Program-made: the position numbers and the translations under genes | The notes under the pieces: model-generated | The model's input: the letters and a program-made list of their open reading frames with translations, nothing else | Told to the model about the DNA's origin: nothing | Databases searched by the model: none | Shown here: piece by piece, positions 43,044 through 51,872 of the stretch | Position numbering within the stretch: the first letter of the stretch is position 1 | How the letters are laid out: each line of letters opens with the position of its first letter | Source: Leifsonia shinshuensis | GTDB lineage: Bacteria > Actinomycetota > Actinomycetes > Actinomycetales > Microbacteriaceae | Direction: 5' to 3' | NCBI RefSeq assembly: GCF_013410375.1 | Contig: NZ_JACCFL010000001.1 | Location: forward strand, 558,001 to 622,000 | DNA: 64,000 nucleotides

Positions 43044-45374
43044 CTACCGACCATCCCGGTGCGGGGTCCGGCCGACGCGTCTCCGTCCGGCCGCCAGCGC
43101 CACCAGCCCGCTCCCGGCCACGACCAGCCCGCCGACGCAGAGGAGCAGCCACAGCGAGGGCGCGCTCGATCCCGTGTCCGCCAGGCCGGACGGCGGCTGG
43201 CCGTCGCCCGCAGGCGCGACCGGCGGGGGCGTGGGAGTGGGCGTCGGGGGCGGCGTCGGCGTCACCGCCTTCAGGGTGTTCTGGACGACGACCTGCGTGA
43301 AGCTGCCGAGCGGTGCGGTGAAGGTGTCGCCGAGCGTGTACGGCTGCCGGGTCCCGCCGATCTCGAGGTAGGCGGTGGTGGTGACGTCCACGTTCGGCGC
43401 CGCTCCGGTCTGCGGTTCGGTGACCGAGCAGGTCATGGTCGCGTCGGTGAGGGCGATCCCGGTGTCGTTCGCGCCCTGTCCCGATGCGACGGTCAGGTCG
43501 CCGTCGAAGGCGTTGTCGGAGCAGTCGATCGCGAGCTGGGCGGCGCCGGGGCGCAGGGCGGTGTCCGGGGTCGTGTCCTTCACCACCGAGAACGAGCCGT
43601 ACGGCTGGTAGCGGTTGACGAAGTGGCAGCTCGCCGCGGCGAGGTCGGGCGACAGCGCGACCACGACGCTCGCCGCGGTCAGGTCGACCGACACGGTGTT
43701 GGCGCCGCAGGTCGCCGAGTCGAGCACCCAGAAGCCGCCGGAGTCCGGCGCCGGCATCGCCTCCAGGATCGTGTACTCCGAGCCCGGCGCGGCGGACAGC
43801 CCGGTGGCCGACGGCTGCGCCTGGACCTCGACGCCCGGGGTGGTGGTGGTCGCCACCGGGTCCTGCACGCGGGTCAGGTTGTCCCGGTTGTCGAGGACGG
43901 TGTACTCGAAACGGCCGACGCCGTTCAGCGTCGTCTTGTAGATGTCGAGGCGACCCGACGGGTCGAACTCGTTCGCGAACAGGCAGGCGACGTCCGTCCC
44001 GGGGGCCGCGGTGTAGGTCGCCGTGGCCGTCGCGGGAGTGCCCGGCGTGTTCGTGAACGGGATCGCCGCGCCGTTGCAGACCGCGTTGGTCATCCGCCAG
44101 GTGCCCGGGCCGGTCTGCGAGAAGTCGGTGGGCATGTCCTCGGTGGCGCTGTAGTTCCCGGCCGGGGCGCCAGTGCGTGTGGCGAACTTGATGGGGACGC
44201 CGGGTTGCACGGTCGTCACGTCGGGGTAGTGCTCCGTCGTGGTGGGGCCGGTGATGGCGAACGGGAAGGTGCCTACCGCGCCCGTGGAGACCTTCCACAG
44301 CTCTGCGTCGCCGAGCGGGGTCGGCGTGTTCGTGTAGGTGCACGTGACGTGGTCGTTCGGCGCCAGGTTCACGCTCGTCGTCGCGCCGGAGTGCGTGACG
44401 ACGCTCTGCCCGTTCGCGGACACGCAGGACGCCTGCGCCGGCGGCTGCCACCCGGCCTTGCTCTGCTCGGTGAAGCTCCACGGCGGCTGGGTCAGGCTCC
44501 CGAGGGTGGCGCCGCGGACGAACTCGATCGAACCGTCCTGGCCCGGTGCGCCGGCCACGGTGAAGGCGCCGCCCGGGTTGTAGGAGATGTTCCCCTGGAA
44601 CGGGAAGGTGTCGGACTGGGCCCCGAGCACGTGCTTGACGATCGTGATCGTGCCGGGGGGCGGCGGCGGCGTGACCAGGTAGTAGTAGCAGAACACGTGC
44701 GTGCTCGCCTGCGGGAACGTGACCGCGTCCACGTTGTCCCCGTTGAGCGCGTCCTGCGCGCAGCGCAGCGCGCCGAAACCGACGTTCGGGTTGGCGTTCA
44801 ACGGGTCGGTCGGCGTGCCGCCCTCCACCCACACGGTGCGGCCGCCCTGGGCCGCGGCGGTCTCCGCTGCGTTCAGCTGGACGGTGACCGCGCCGGGGAT
44901 GGTCTGCGGGACGCCGCCGGGGCCGAGCACCGGCTGGCCCTGCGGGTCGAGCAGCGGGGTGCTGGCCTGTGTGACGATGTCGGACCGGTACAGGCCCGTC
45001 ACGGTGGACAGGTTGTCGGTAGCCGGCGACTTGCCGGTGATGCCGGCGCCGGTGGAGAACCGCCAGCCGGTGTAGGGCCGGCAGTTCGGCGACCCGTTCT
45101 GCTCTGCGGTCGGGCTGACGATCCCATTGGGCGCGTAGGTGGAGTCCGGACCGAGGTTGAACAGCGACTCCTGGATGTTGTTGCGGGCCTTGTTGGCCAT
45201 GATGTCGGAGTAGTTGTCGCACACGCGCGCGACGTAGGTGACCTGCAGCGGCGCCGGGGACTGCGCGACGGCGGGCGGCTGCCACGCCGGCACAACCGCG
45301 CCGATGACGGCTGCGGCCAATGCCAGCATCGCGACTGCTGGGCCGAGTCGGTGTGCTCTCGTGCTCCCCCGCAT
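43044..45374 (-). CDS. Sortase-type surface protein with repeated Ig/Cna-like domains
   Basis: A 776-residue secreted protein. It has a signal peptide (VAMLALAAAVIGAVVPAW), then several repeats of beta-rich domains (ITIVKHVLGAQSDTFPF, ELWKVSTGAVGTFPFAIT, IYKTTLNGVGRFEYTVLDN, SFSVVKDTTPDTALRP), each followed by a C-terminal cysteine-containing TCTYTN / CLFANEF type strand. This resembles DUF5979/prealbumin-like adhesin repeats. It ends with a Pro/Thr linker, an LADTG motif (from residue 731), one hydrophobic helix and an Arg-rich tail. It is probably cell-wall anchored. Confidence 0.85.
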   Translation of the reverse strand: MRGSTRAHRLGPAVAMLALAAAVIGAVVPAWQPPAVAQSPAPLQVTYVARVCDNYSDIMANKARNNIQESLFNLGPDSTYAPNGIVSPTAEQNGSPNCRPYTGWRFSTGAGITGKSPATDNLSTVTGLYRSDIVTQASTPLLDPQGQPVLGPGGVPQTIPGAVTVQLNAAETAAAQGGRTVWVEGGTPTDPLNANPNVGFGALRCAQDALNGDNVDAVTFPQASTHVFCYYYLVTPPPPPGTITIVKHVLGAQSDTFPFQGNISYNPGGAFTVAGAPGQDGSIEFVRGATLGSLTQPPWSFTEQSKAGWQPPAQASCVSANGQSVVTHSGATTSVNLAPNDHVTCTYTNTPTPLGDAELWKVSTGAVGTFPFAITGPTTTEHYPDVTTVQPGVPIKFATRTGAPAGNYSATEDMPTDFSQTGPGTWRMTNAVCNGAAIPFTNTPGTPATATATYTAAPGTDVACLFANEFDPSGRLDIYKTTLNGVGRFEYTVLDNRDNLTRVQDPVATTTTPGVEVQAQPSATGLSAAPGSEYTILEAMPAPDSGGFWVLDSATCGANTVSVDLTAASVVVALSPDLAAASCHFVNRYQPYGSFSVVKDTTPDTALRPGAAQLAIDCSDNAFDGDLTVASGQGANDTGIALTDATMTCSVTEPQTGAAPNVDVTTTAYLEIGGTRQPYTLGDTFTAPLGSFTQVVVQNTLKAVTPTPPPTPTPTPPPVAPAGDGQPPSGLADTGSSAPSLWLLLCVGGLVVAGSGLVALAAGRRRVGRTPHRDGR

Positions 45375-45431
45375 GGGGTACAGGGTAGGTGGTGGTCGTC
45401 GGGCGTGGAAAGGGGTGATTTCACCCCTTCT

Positions 45432-46220
45432 TCACCCGTTCTGCGCGGGCCGTCCCTCTTCCTCCGCGTCCGGCGCGGGGCCGAACGCGTTGACCTTCAA
45501 CTGCGGACCGCCGCCGGGGATCCGGTAAAGGGCCTGTCTCCCGAACCCGGTCGGCTGCGCCTCGACCCGCCCGCCCGCGGTTCGCGCGAGCGCGTCCTGG
45601 ACCGCCGCGAGGTCGCGCGCGACGGCGGTCAGTTCCACGAGCCCGGGGTCCTGCTCCGGGTTCGGCGGGTGCCCGAGCACCTGCAGCTCGTCTCCGGACG
45701 GAAACCGGAGGCGGGCGAAATCCCCCTCCGGCGCACGCGCGACGACCTCCGCGCCGAGCGCCGCGAAGAACTCGACGGCGGCGTCGACGCGGTCGACGTG
45801 GACGAGCGGCACGATCTTGAGACCGGGCCGGGCGGACGGTTCCCCGCCCGGCCGGTAGGTCCCGAAGCTCCACTCGTTGCCCTCGGGGTCGAGGACCCGC
45901 GCGCGGCGCCCGCCCCAGTCGGTGTCCTCGGGCGGGATGACCGCAGTGGCACCGGCGTCGACGGCACGGGCGAACACCGCGTCGACGTCGCGCACCAGCA
46001 GATAGAGACCGCCCCCGGTCGAGCTGCCGAGCAGCGCCCGCGGCTCGTACGCCCGGTCGCTCGTGGACACCATGATCGTTGCGTCACCGGCCCGGACCTC
46101 GGCGTGCTCGACCCTCCCCTCGGCGCCGTCGAGCCGCACGACGACCTCGAAGCCGATGGCGGTCAGCCAGTCGAGCGCGCGCGGCGCGTCCCGGTAGGAG
46201 AGGTAGCCGGTGAGCTCCAT
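45432..46220 (-). CDS. Two-domain VOC (glyoxalase/bleomycin resistance-like) protein
   Basis: A 262-residue protein with two vicinal-oxygen-chelate domains. The first (about 1-125) shows LSYRDAPRALDWLTAIGFEV and RRARVLDPEGNEWSFGTY. The second (about 135-250) shows LVHVDRVDAAVEFFAALGAE and a PGGGPQLKVNAF end. The family includes metal-dependent lyases, isomerases, dioxygenases and antibiotic-binding proteins. No particular reaction can be chosen here. Confidence 0.88.
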   Translation of the reverse strand: MELTGYLSYRDAPRALDWLTAIGFEVVVRLDGAEGRVEHAEVRAGDATIMVSTSDRAYEPRALLGSSTGGGLYLLVRDVDAVFARAVDAGATAVIPPEDTDWGGRRARVLDPEGNEWSFGTYRPGGEPSARPGLKIVPLVHVDRVDAAVEFFAALGAEVVARAPEGDFARLRFPSGDELQVLGHPPNPEQDPGLVELTAVARDLAAVQDALARTAGGRVEAQPTGFGRQALYRIPGGGPQLKVNAFGPAPDAEEEGRPAQNG

Positions 46221-46277
46221 GCCGGAACGATACGTCGGGTTCGCGGTCGGCGGCACCGGGGATGGCAGAATGACGCC

Positions 46278-46994
46278 GTGCCACCCGACGCCGAGCACCC
46301 CGACGCTGGAAACCCAGGCGCCGAGCATCGCGACGCCGCTCCCGCCGGTCCCGGACCGCGGCCGCCCCGATGGAGCCAGCGCCGCCGGTTGCTGATCGTC
46401 CTCGGCTTGAACGCCGCCCTGATCGTCGGCCTCGTCGTCGCCGGACTGCTGGCGAACTCCGTGAGCGTGCTGGCCGCGGCAGGCGACACCGTGGCGGACT
46501 GCTTCGCCCTGGTCCTCGGGCTCGTCGCGATCGCGCTGCGCGACCGGGACCCCGGCCACCCGCACGCGCAGCGGCCCATTGCGATCGCGGCCCTGGTCAA
46601 CGCGGCGCTCCTCCTCGTCGTCACGGTCACGGTCGTCGTTGACGCCGTGATCCGGTTGCGGGAGGGCTCACCACCCGTCGAAGGCGTGCCGATGGTGATC
46701 GTCAGCCTCGTCACTGTCGCCGTGATGCTCGCGGGCGCGCTCGTGCTCGGCCGCTCCGCCGCGGACGAGGACGTGCACATGCGATCGGTCCTCCTGGACG
46801 CGCTCGCCGACGCGGCGGCGGCGGGCGCCATCGCCGTCGCCGGAGTGATCATCCTGGTCACCGGCGGCCTGTACTGGCTCGACCCGGTGCTGGCGCTCGC
46901 CGTTTCGGCGCTGATCGCGGTCGCGGCGGTGCAGCTCATCGTCAAAGCGATCGCTGCGCTGCGCGGGCGCGAGGTCGACTTCGACGGCGACTGA
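46278..46994 (+). CDS. Cation diffusion facilitator family transporter (short form)
   Basis: A 238-residue membrane protein with six predicted helices. The first helix region is LIVLGLNAALIVGLVVAGLL, then DTVADCFALVLGL (TM2 DxxxD) and LLDALADAAAAGAI (TM5 DxxxD). Zinc CDFs usually have HxxxD in TM5, while DxxxD in both is seen in manganese-type CDFs; this is only suggestive. The C-terminal cytoplasmic domain of most CDFs is absent. The first 30 residues are a Pro/Ala/Asp-rich tail. GTG start at 46278. Confidence 0.85.
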   Translation: MPPDAEHPDAGNPGAEHRDAAPAGPGPRPPRWSQRRRLLIVLGLNAALIVGLVVAGLLANSVSVLAAAGDTVADCFALVLGLVAIALRDRDPGHPHAQRPIAIAALVNAALLLVVTVTVVVDAVIRLREGSPPVEGVPMVIVSLVTVAVMLAGALVLGRSAADEDVHMRSVLLDALADAAAAGAIAVAGVIILVTGGLYWLDPVLALAVSALIAVAAVQLIVKAIAALRGREVDFDGD

Positions 46995-47080
46995 GGCGCG
47001 CCCTTCCGGACTCGAGTCTCACGCCGCCTCGGGCCCGAGGCGCGCCCTTCCGGACTCGCGTCTCACGCCGCCTCGGGCCC
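46993..47080. repeat. 44-bp tandem duplication at converging gene ends
   Basis: A 44-bp unit starting GAGGCGCGCCCTTCCGG occurs at 46993-47036 and again at 47037-47080 with a single difference; a third partial unit begins at 47081. It includes the stop codon of the MFS remnant on the minus strand (TGA at 47065-47063) and a duplicated copy of that gene end. The CDF stop overlaps its first bases. Confidence 0.88.
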
Positions 47081-47323
47081 GAGCCGCGCCGCCCCCGGCG
47101 CCGCGCTCGGACGGTCGAGCTGCCGCCACACCGGGAACACCAGCGGCGTGATCGTCGCCAGCAGCATCACCGCGCCCGCGCCGACGCACGCCCAGGTCAG
47201 GCCGACGCCCTGCGCGAGCACGCCGCCGAGGAGCGAGCCCAACGGGACGCCGAGGTAGGCGCTCGCCTTCATCGCGCCGAGCACCCGGGTCTGCAGCAGC
47301 GCAGGCACCCGCTCGTACTGCGC
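47063..47323 (-). pseudogene. C-terminal remnant of an MFS transporter
   Basis: The minus-strand frame encodes about 86 residues with a clear MFS look: QYERVPALLQTRVLGAMKAS, LGVPLGSLLGGVLAQGVGL, VMLLATITPLVFPVW, ending RLGPEAA. A full MFS protein has about 400 residues. Just upstream (around 47315-47330) the sequence switches to a plus-strand ABC permease fragment, so the gene has lost its first 300 or more residues. There is no usable start in MFS-like sequence. Confidence 0.75.
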
Positions 47324-47338
47324 AAGCGCACGCTGGAC

Positions 47339-48067
47339 GTGGTCGTGACGGTGGTCGTCATCGCCGCGATCGTGGTCGGCGCGGTCGCCTCCTACCTCTT
47401 CATCCAGCGCTCGGTCGGGCTCGGCGCCTTCCTGGGGGCGTTCGGGCTCGGCGCGGTCACGATGGCCCGCGTCGTCGTGATCCTGCTGTTCGCGACGATC
47501 GTCTGGGTCCCGGTCGGGGTCTGGATCGGCATGAACCCGCGGATCAGCCGGCTGGCCCAGCCGGTCGTGCAGCTGCTGGCGAGCTTCCCGGCGAACTTCC
47601 TGTTCCCGTTCGCGATCGCGTTCTTCGTGGCCACGAGCATCCCGCTCGACTACGGCGGCATCCTGCTGATGGCGCTCGGATCGCAGTGGTACATCCTGTT
47701 CAACGTCATCGCCGGGGCGAGCGCGATCCCCACCGACCTGCGGCAGGCGATGGACAGCTTCGGGGTGGGCCGGGTGCAGCGCTGGCGGAGGCTGATCCTC
47801 CCGGCGATCTTCCCGGCCTACGTGACCGGCGGCATCACCGCGGCGGGCGGCGCGTGGAACGCATCCATCGTCGCCGAGGTCGTCACCTACAACCACCACA
47901 CCTACACCGCGACCGGCCTCGGCGCCTACATCGCCGAGGCCACCCAGACCGGTGACATGGCGCGCGTGCTCGTCGGCGTCATCGTCATGTCCGTCTTCGT
48001 CGTCGGACTCAACCGTCTGTTCTGGCGCCGGCTCTACGCCGTCGCCGAGAAGCGCTTCAGCCTGTGA
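47339..48067 (+). pseudogene. 5'-truncated ABC permease (NitT/TauT-like, C-terminal half)
   Basis: A 242-residue open frame with BPD_transp_1 features: LLASFPANFLFPFAIAFFV, LGSQWYILFNVIAGASAIPT, DSFGVGRVQRWRRLILPAIF (EAA loop), GGITAAGGAWNASIVAEVV and an end RLFWRRLYAVAEKRFSL. Homologues of this type have two permease domains and about 550-600 residues, so the N-terminal half is missing. The frame continues upstream to about 47315 as RKRTLDVVV, where it meets the MFS remnant. It may still be expressed from GTG 47339, but a start with ribosome-binding site is not seen. Confidence 0.75.
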
Positions 48068-48080
48068 GGAGACTCCCGTC

Positions 48081-49445
48081 ATGACCACCACGAACACCGC
48101 ACTCATCGACGTCCGCGATGTCACGAAGTCGTTCGCCACCGACGGCGGCGAGAAGACCGTCCTCTCCGGCGTCACGCTCACCATCCACCAGGGCGAGATC
48201 GTCGCCTTGCTCGGCCGCTCCGGCTCCGGCAAGAGCACGCTGCTGCGCTGCATCGCCGGACTGATCGCGCCCACCTCCGGGACCGTGTCGTTCAAGGGCG
48301 GCGAGCTCAACGGCGCCAACCCGGGCACGGCCCTCGTCTTCCAGTCGTTCGCCCTGCTGCCGTGGCTGACCGTGCTCGAGAACGTCGAGCTCGGGCTGGA
48401 GGCGAAGGGCGTCCGCCCGGAAGTCCGCCGCGAGCGCGCCCTGCGCGCCATCGACCAGATCGGCCTCGACGGCTTCGAGTCGGCCTACCCCAAGGAGCTC
48501 TCCGGCGGGATGCGGCAGCGCGTCGGGTTCGCCCGCGCGCTCGTCGTCGAGCCCGACGTGCTGCTGATGGACGAGCCGTTCTCGGCGCTCGACGTGCTGA
48601 CCAGCGAGAACCTGCGCGGCGAGCTCGTGCGGATGTGGAGCGACGGTACCCTCCCCACTCGCACGGCGCTGATCGTCACGCACAACATCGAGGAGGCCAT
48701 CCAGCTCGCCGACCGGGTCGTCGTCCTCGACTCCAACCCCGGCCGGATCAAGGCGGAGCTGACCGTCGACCTCCCGCAGCCGCGCGACCGCCGGAGCCCG
48801 GCGTTCGAGGCGCTCGTGGACGAGGTCTACGGCATCCTCACCGGCCAGCAGGCCGAGCCGCGCGCCGCCGTGGCCGGCATCGCGGGGGCGCCGGTGGACG
48901 TGTCCATCGCCGCCGCGGCCGCGACCGCGAACGAGATCGACTTCCCGCTGCCCGCCGCGAGCACCGGCTCCCTGGGCGGCCTGGTCGAACTGCTCGCCGA
49001 GCGCGGCGGCACTGAGGGACTGGCCGAGATCGCCGACGAGCTGCGCTACGAGCTGGACGACCTGCTCCCGGTGGTCGACGCTGCGCAGCTGCTCAAGCTG
49101 GCCCGGCCGCAGGGGACGGAGCTGCGCATCACCGAGCAGGGCAGGCGGTACGCCGCCGCCGACCTGCTCCGGGCCAAGGAGCAGTTCGCGACGCTCGCGA
49201 TGGAGGCCGCGCCGCTGGTGCGCCGCATCGTCCGCGACCTCCGGCACACCACGTCCGGGGCGATCCGCGCCGACGAAATCCTCGCTGAGCTCAAGGCCCA
49301 CTTCGGTGACGACGACGCCCAGCAGCAGCTCGACACCGCGATCGACTGGGGCCGCTACGGCGAGCTGTTCGAGTACGACGCCGACACCGGCCGCCTGCTC
49401 CTCCCGACCCACCCCGACGCCGAGCAGGAGGAGCGGGCGTCCTGA
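48081..49445 (+). CDS. ABC transporter ATP-binding protein with AAA-associated C-terminal domain
   Basis: A 454-residue ATPase. The first 260 residues are an ABC domain: GRSGSGKSTLLRCIAGLI (Walker A), LSGGMRQRVGFARAL (signature), DEPFSALD (Walker B), TALIVTHNIEEAIQLADR. Residues about 310-450 match the AAA-associated C-terminal domain (LAEIADELRYELDDLLPVVD, LRITEQGRRYAAADLL) seen in nitrate/sulfonate/bicarbonate-type systems. The start has GAGGAG. It follows the truncated permease by 13 bp. With only a half permease, the transporter is probably not functional in its original form. Confidence 0.92.
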   Translation: MTTTNTALIDVRDVTKSFATDGGEKTVLSGVTLTIHQGEIVALLGRSGSGKSTLLRCIAGLIAPTSGTVSFKGGELNGANPGTALVFQSFALLPWLTVLENVELGLEAKGVRPEVRRERALRAIDQIGLDGFESAYPKELSGGMRQRVGFARALVVEPDVLLMDEPFSALDVLTSENLRGELVRMWSDGTLPTRTALIVTHNIEEAIQLADRVVVLDSNPGRIKAELTVDLPQPRDRRSPAFEALVDEVYGILTGQQAEPRAAVAGIAGAPVDVSIAAAAATANEIDFPLPAASTGSLGGLVELLAERGGTEGLAEIADELRYELDDLLPVVDAAQLLKLARPQGTELRITEQGRRYAAADLLRAKEQFATLAMEAAPLVRRIVRDLRHTTSGAIRADEILAELKAHFGDDDAQQQLDTAIDWGRYGELFEYDADTGRLLLPTHPDAEQEERAS

Positions 49446-49504
49446 CGCCGCGGCCGCCGCTCCCGCGGACCATGAGCAGCCGCGGCGGTGTTCCCGAAAA
49501 AATC

Positions 49505-49519
49505 TGACAGCAACTGTCA
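49505..49519. promoter_or_regulatory. Palindromic operator candidate upstream of the DHA2 pump
   Basis: A perfect inverted repeat TGACAG-CAA-CTGTCA lies in the 108-bp gap before the efflux pump gene, about 35 bp upstream of its ATG and close to TACCAT (possible -10 at 49530). Since the pump is followed by a TetR-family gene, this is the natural candidate operator. It is not proven. Confidence 0.55.
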
Positions 49520-49553
49520 AAAACGAGTTACCATTCAATAGGAGGTGACTCTC

Positions 49554-51203
49554 ATGATGAACATGACCGAAGCCGCGACCGGACGGATGACCGGACAGCG
49601 GAGGTGGTGGGCGCTCGGCGCGGTGAGCCTGAGCGTCCTGGCGGTCGGGATCGACGGCACCGTGCTGTCGATCGCCCTGCCCACGCTCGCCGGCGCGCTG
49701 CACGCGACCGAGACCGAGCTGGAGTGGTTCTCGTCCGGCTACCTGCTCATGCTGGCCGCCGCGGTGCTCCCGCTCGGCCTGCTCGGCGACCGCTTCGGCC
49801 GCAAGGCCGTGCTGCTCGTCTCGCTCGTGACGTTCGGGGCCGGGTCGGCGCTGTGCGCCTTCGCGACGACACCCGTCGTCTTCCTGATCGCGCGGCTGCT
49901 GATGGGGGTCGCCGGCGCCGGCATCGCCGTCATGGCCCTGTCCGCGCTGACGGTGTTCTTCGACGAGGCGTCCCGGCCCAAGGCGGTCGGCGTGTTCGCC
50001 GCGGCGAACTTCCTGTCGCTGCCGCTCGGCCCCATCCTGGGCGGCTGGATGCTCGCGAACTTCTGGTGGGGCTGGGTCTTCCTCCTCAACGTCCCGGTGG
50101 TCGCGATCGGCCTGCTCGCGGTGGCGCTGCTCGTCCCCGAGTCGAAGGCGGCTGAGCGCCCGGCCTTCGACGCCGTGGGCGTGCTCGCGTCGGTGGCCGG
50201 CCTGGTCGTGTTCACGTGGGGCATCATCGAGGCGGGCCAGCACGGCTGGTCCGACCCCTGGGCGCTGACCGCGCTCGCGGCCGGTGTCGCGATCCTCGCC
50301 GGCTTCGTGCTCTGGGAGGTCGCCCTCACCCGGCGCGGCCGCTCGCCGCTGGTCGACACCCGGCTGTTCCGCTCCCGCACCTTCACCGGCGGAGCGGCTC
50401 TCGCCGGGGTCGCCGGCATGGGGATGGTCGGGCTGCTCTTCGTGATGCCGCAGTTCTTCCAGGCCGTGCAGGGCGTGGACGTGTTCACCTCCGGGCTGCG
50501 GCTGCTCCCGTTCGTCGGCGGCATGCTGATCGGCGCGCTCCCCGCGTCGCGCATCGTGGCGGCGATCGGCTTCCGCGCGACCGTGACCATCGGTTTCGTC
50601 GTCATCGCGGCCGGCTCGGTCATCGGCTCGTGGACGACGGGCGCGACCAGCGAGCTCATCGTCGCGGGATGGATGGCGACGGTCTGCGCGGGCGCCGGCC
50701 TCGCGCTCACCTCCGCGATGTCCGCCGCGCTCTCCCAGCTGACCGCTGAGCACAGCGGCGTCGGCTCCGGCGTCGTCCAGGCGCTGCAGAAGACGAGCGC
50801 TCCGCTCGGGACGGCCATCCTCGGCAGCGTGGTCGCGGCCGTGTACACCGCGCAGCTCACCTCCGTGTTCGCGTCCTCTCCGGTTCCGCCCGCGGTCGCG
50901 AGCGCGGCGAAGTCCAGTGTCTACGCGGGGATCGCCGTCGCCGACACGCTCCACTCGGCCGCGCTCGGCGACGCCGTGCGGACCGCGTTCACGCGGGGGA
51001 TGAGCGTGTCGCTGCTGGTCTCCGCCGGCATCGCGGTCGCGGGGGCCATCATGGCGGTGGTGGTCCTCCCGCGCCGGGCGCGGGCGTCGCACGGTGCGCA
51101 CGTCGCGGAGGCGGCGGCCGACGGCGCGGCGGCGGACGCTGCGGTCCCTGCGGCGGCGACCACCCCCGACGGAAGGAGCGTGCATGCCGGACGGCACAGC
51201 TGA
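49554..51203 (+). CDS. MFS drug efflux transporter, DHA2 (EmrB/QacA) family
   Basis: A 549-residue membrane protein with about 14 helices, the length of the DHA2 family. Motif A is GLLGDRFGRKAVLLVSL (about 75-91); DGTVLSIALPTLAG lies in TM1 (motif D1-like). The TM5 motif C region is LGPILGGWMLANFWWGWVF. It exports toxic or hydrophobic compounds using the proton gradient. The start at ATG 49554 lies behind a near-perfect AGGAGGTGA site. It overlaps the TetR gene by 20 bp. Confidence 0.93.
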   Translation: MMNMTEAATGRMTGQRRWWALGAVSLSVLAVGIDGTVLSIALPTLAGALHATETELEWFSSGYLLMLAAAVLPLGLLGDRFGRKAVLLVSLVTFGAGSALCAFATTPVVFLIARLLMGVAGAGIAVMALSALTVFFDEASRPKAVGVFAAANFLSLPLGPILGGWMLANFWWGWVFLLNVPVVAIGLLAVALLVPESKAAERPAFDAVGVLASVAGLVVFTWGIIEAGQHGWSDPWALTALAAGVAILAGFVLWEVALTRRGRSPLVDTRLFRSRTFTGGAALAGVAGMGMVGLLFVMPQFFQAVQGVDVFTSGLRLLPFVGGMLIGALPASRIVAAIGFRATVTIGFVVIAAGSVIGSWTTGATSELIVAGWMATVCAGAGLALTSAMSAALSQLTAEHSGVGSGVVQALQKTSAPLGTAILGSVVAAVYTAQLTSVFASSPVPPAVASAAKSSVYAGIAVADTLHSAALGDAVRTAFTRGMSVSLLVSAGIAVAGAIMAVVVLPRRARASHGAHVAEAAADGAAADAAVPAAATTPDGRSVHAGRHS

Positions 51204-51783
51204 CAGACCGGGCCTGCGCGAGCGGAAGAAGGCCCGCACCCGCGCGGCGATCCAGTCGCACGCGCTGCGCCTGTTCACGGAGCAGGGCTACGACGCGACG
51301 ACCATCGACCAGGTCATCGAGGCGGCGGAGGTCTCCGCGAGCACGTTCTTCCGCTACTTCCCGACCAAGGAGTCCGTCGTGCTGTTCGACGACTTCGACC
51401 CGCAGATCGTCGCCGCCTTCCTCGCCCAGCCCGCCGAGCTCGAGCCGGTCGCGGCCATGCGGGTCGCGCTGCGGGAGGCCTTCGGCGGCCTGAGCGCCGA
51501 GCAGCTGGAGGAGCAGCGCGAGCGCCTCGCCCTCGTCCTCGAGGTCCCGGCGCTGCGCGGAGCGATGCTCGACCAGCTCTCCCAGTCGATGCTCCTGGTC
51601 TCGGAGACCATCGCCGACCGCGCGGGCCGCCGGCGCGACGACTTCGCGGTGCGCACCATCGCCGGTGCGATCGTCGGCAGCATGTTCGCCGTCCTCGCCC
51701 AGCTCGCGGACGACCCGACGGCCGAGCTCGCCGACCTCGTCGACGAGGCGTTCTCGTTCCTGGAGGGCGGCCTGCGGCTGTAG
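51184..51783 (+). CDS. TetR-family transcriptional regulator
   Basis: A 199-residue regulator. The N-terminal helix-turn-helix is TIDQVIEAAEVSASTFFRYF after RAAIQSHALRLFTEQGYDAT. The C-terminal ligand domain is all-helical. Start ATG 51184 has GGAAGGAGCG. Genes of this type usually repress the adjacent pump, and the palindrome at 49505 is the likely site. Confidence 0.92.
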   Translation: MPDGTADRPGLRERKKARTRAAIQSHALRLFTEQGYDATTIDQVIEAAEVSASTFFRYFPTKESVVLFDDFDPQIVAAFLAQPAELEPVAAMRVALREAFGGLSAEQLEEQRERLALVLEVPALRGAMLDQLSQSMLLVSETIADRAGRRRDDFAVRTIAGAIVGSMFAVLAQLADDPTAELADLVDEAFSFLEGGLRL

Positions 51784-51872
51784 CGGCGGCGCGGCGCGGC
51801 CGCCGCGGCCCGAACGTGGATGGCCCAGCGGGATCCCCGCGGTCGGGAGCACCCGCGCGATCCGCTTATCCT

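Noticed and set aside
42813..46277. Very long plus-strand frame joined to the CDF gene
   Set aside because: Only the last 238 codons (from GTG 46278) look like protein; the rest is antisense to the lipoprotein, surface protein and VOC genes.
47339..48067. Intact single-domain ABC permease
   Set aside because: The frame continues upstream as permease-like sequence without a start and ends at a junction with an MFS remnant, so truncation is the better reading.
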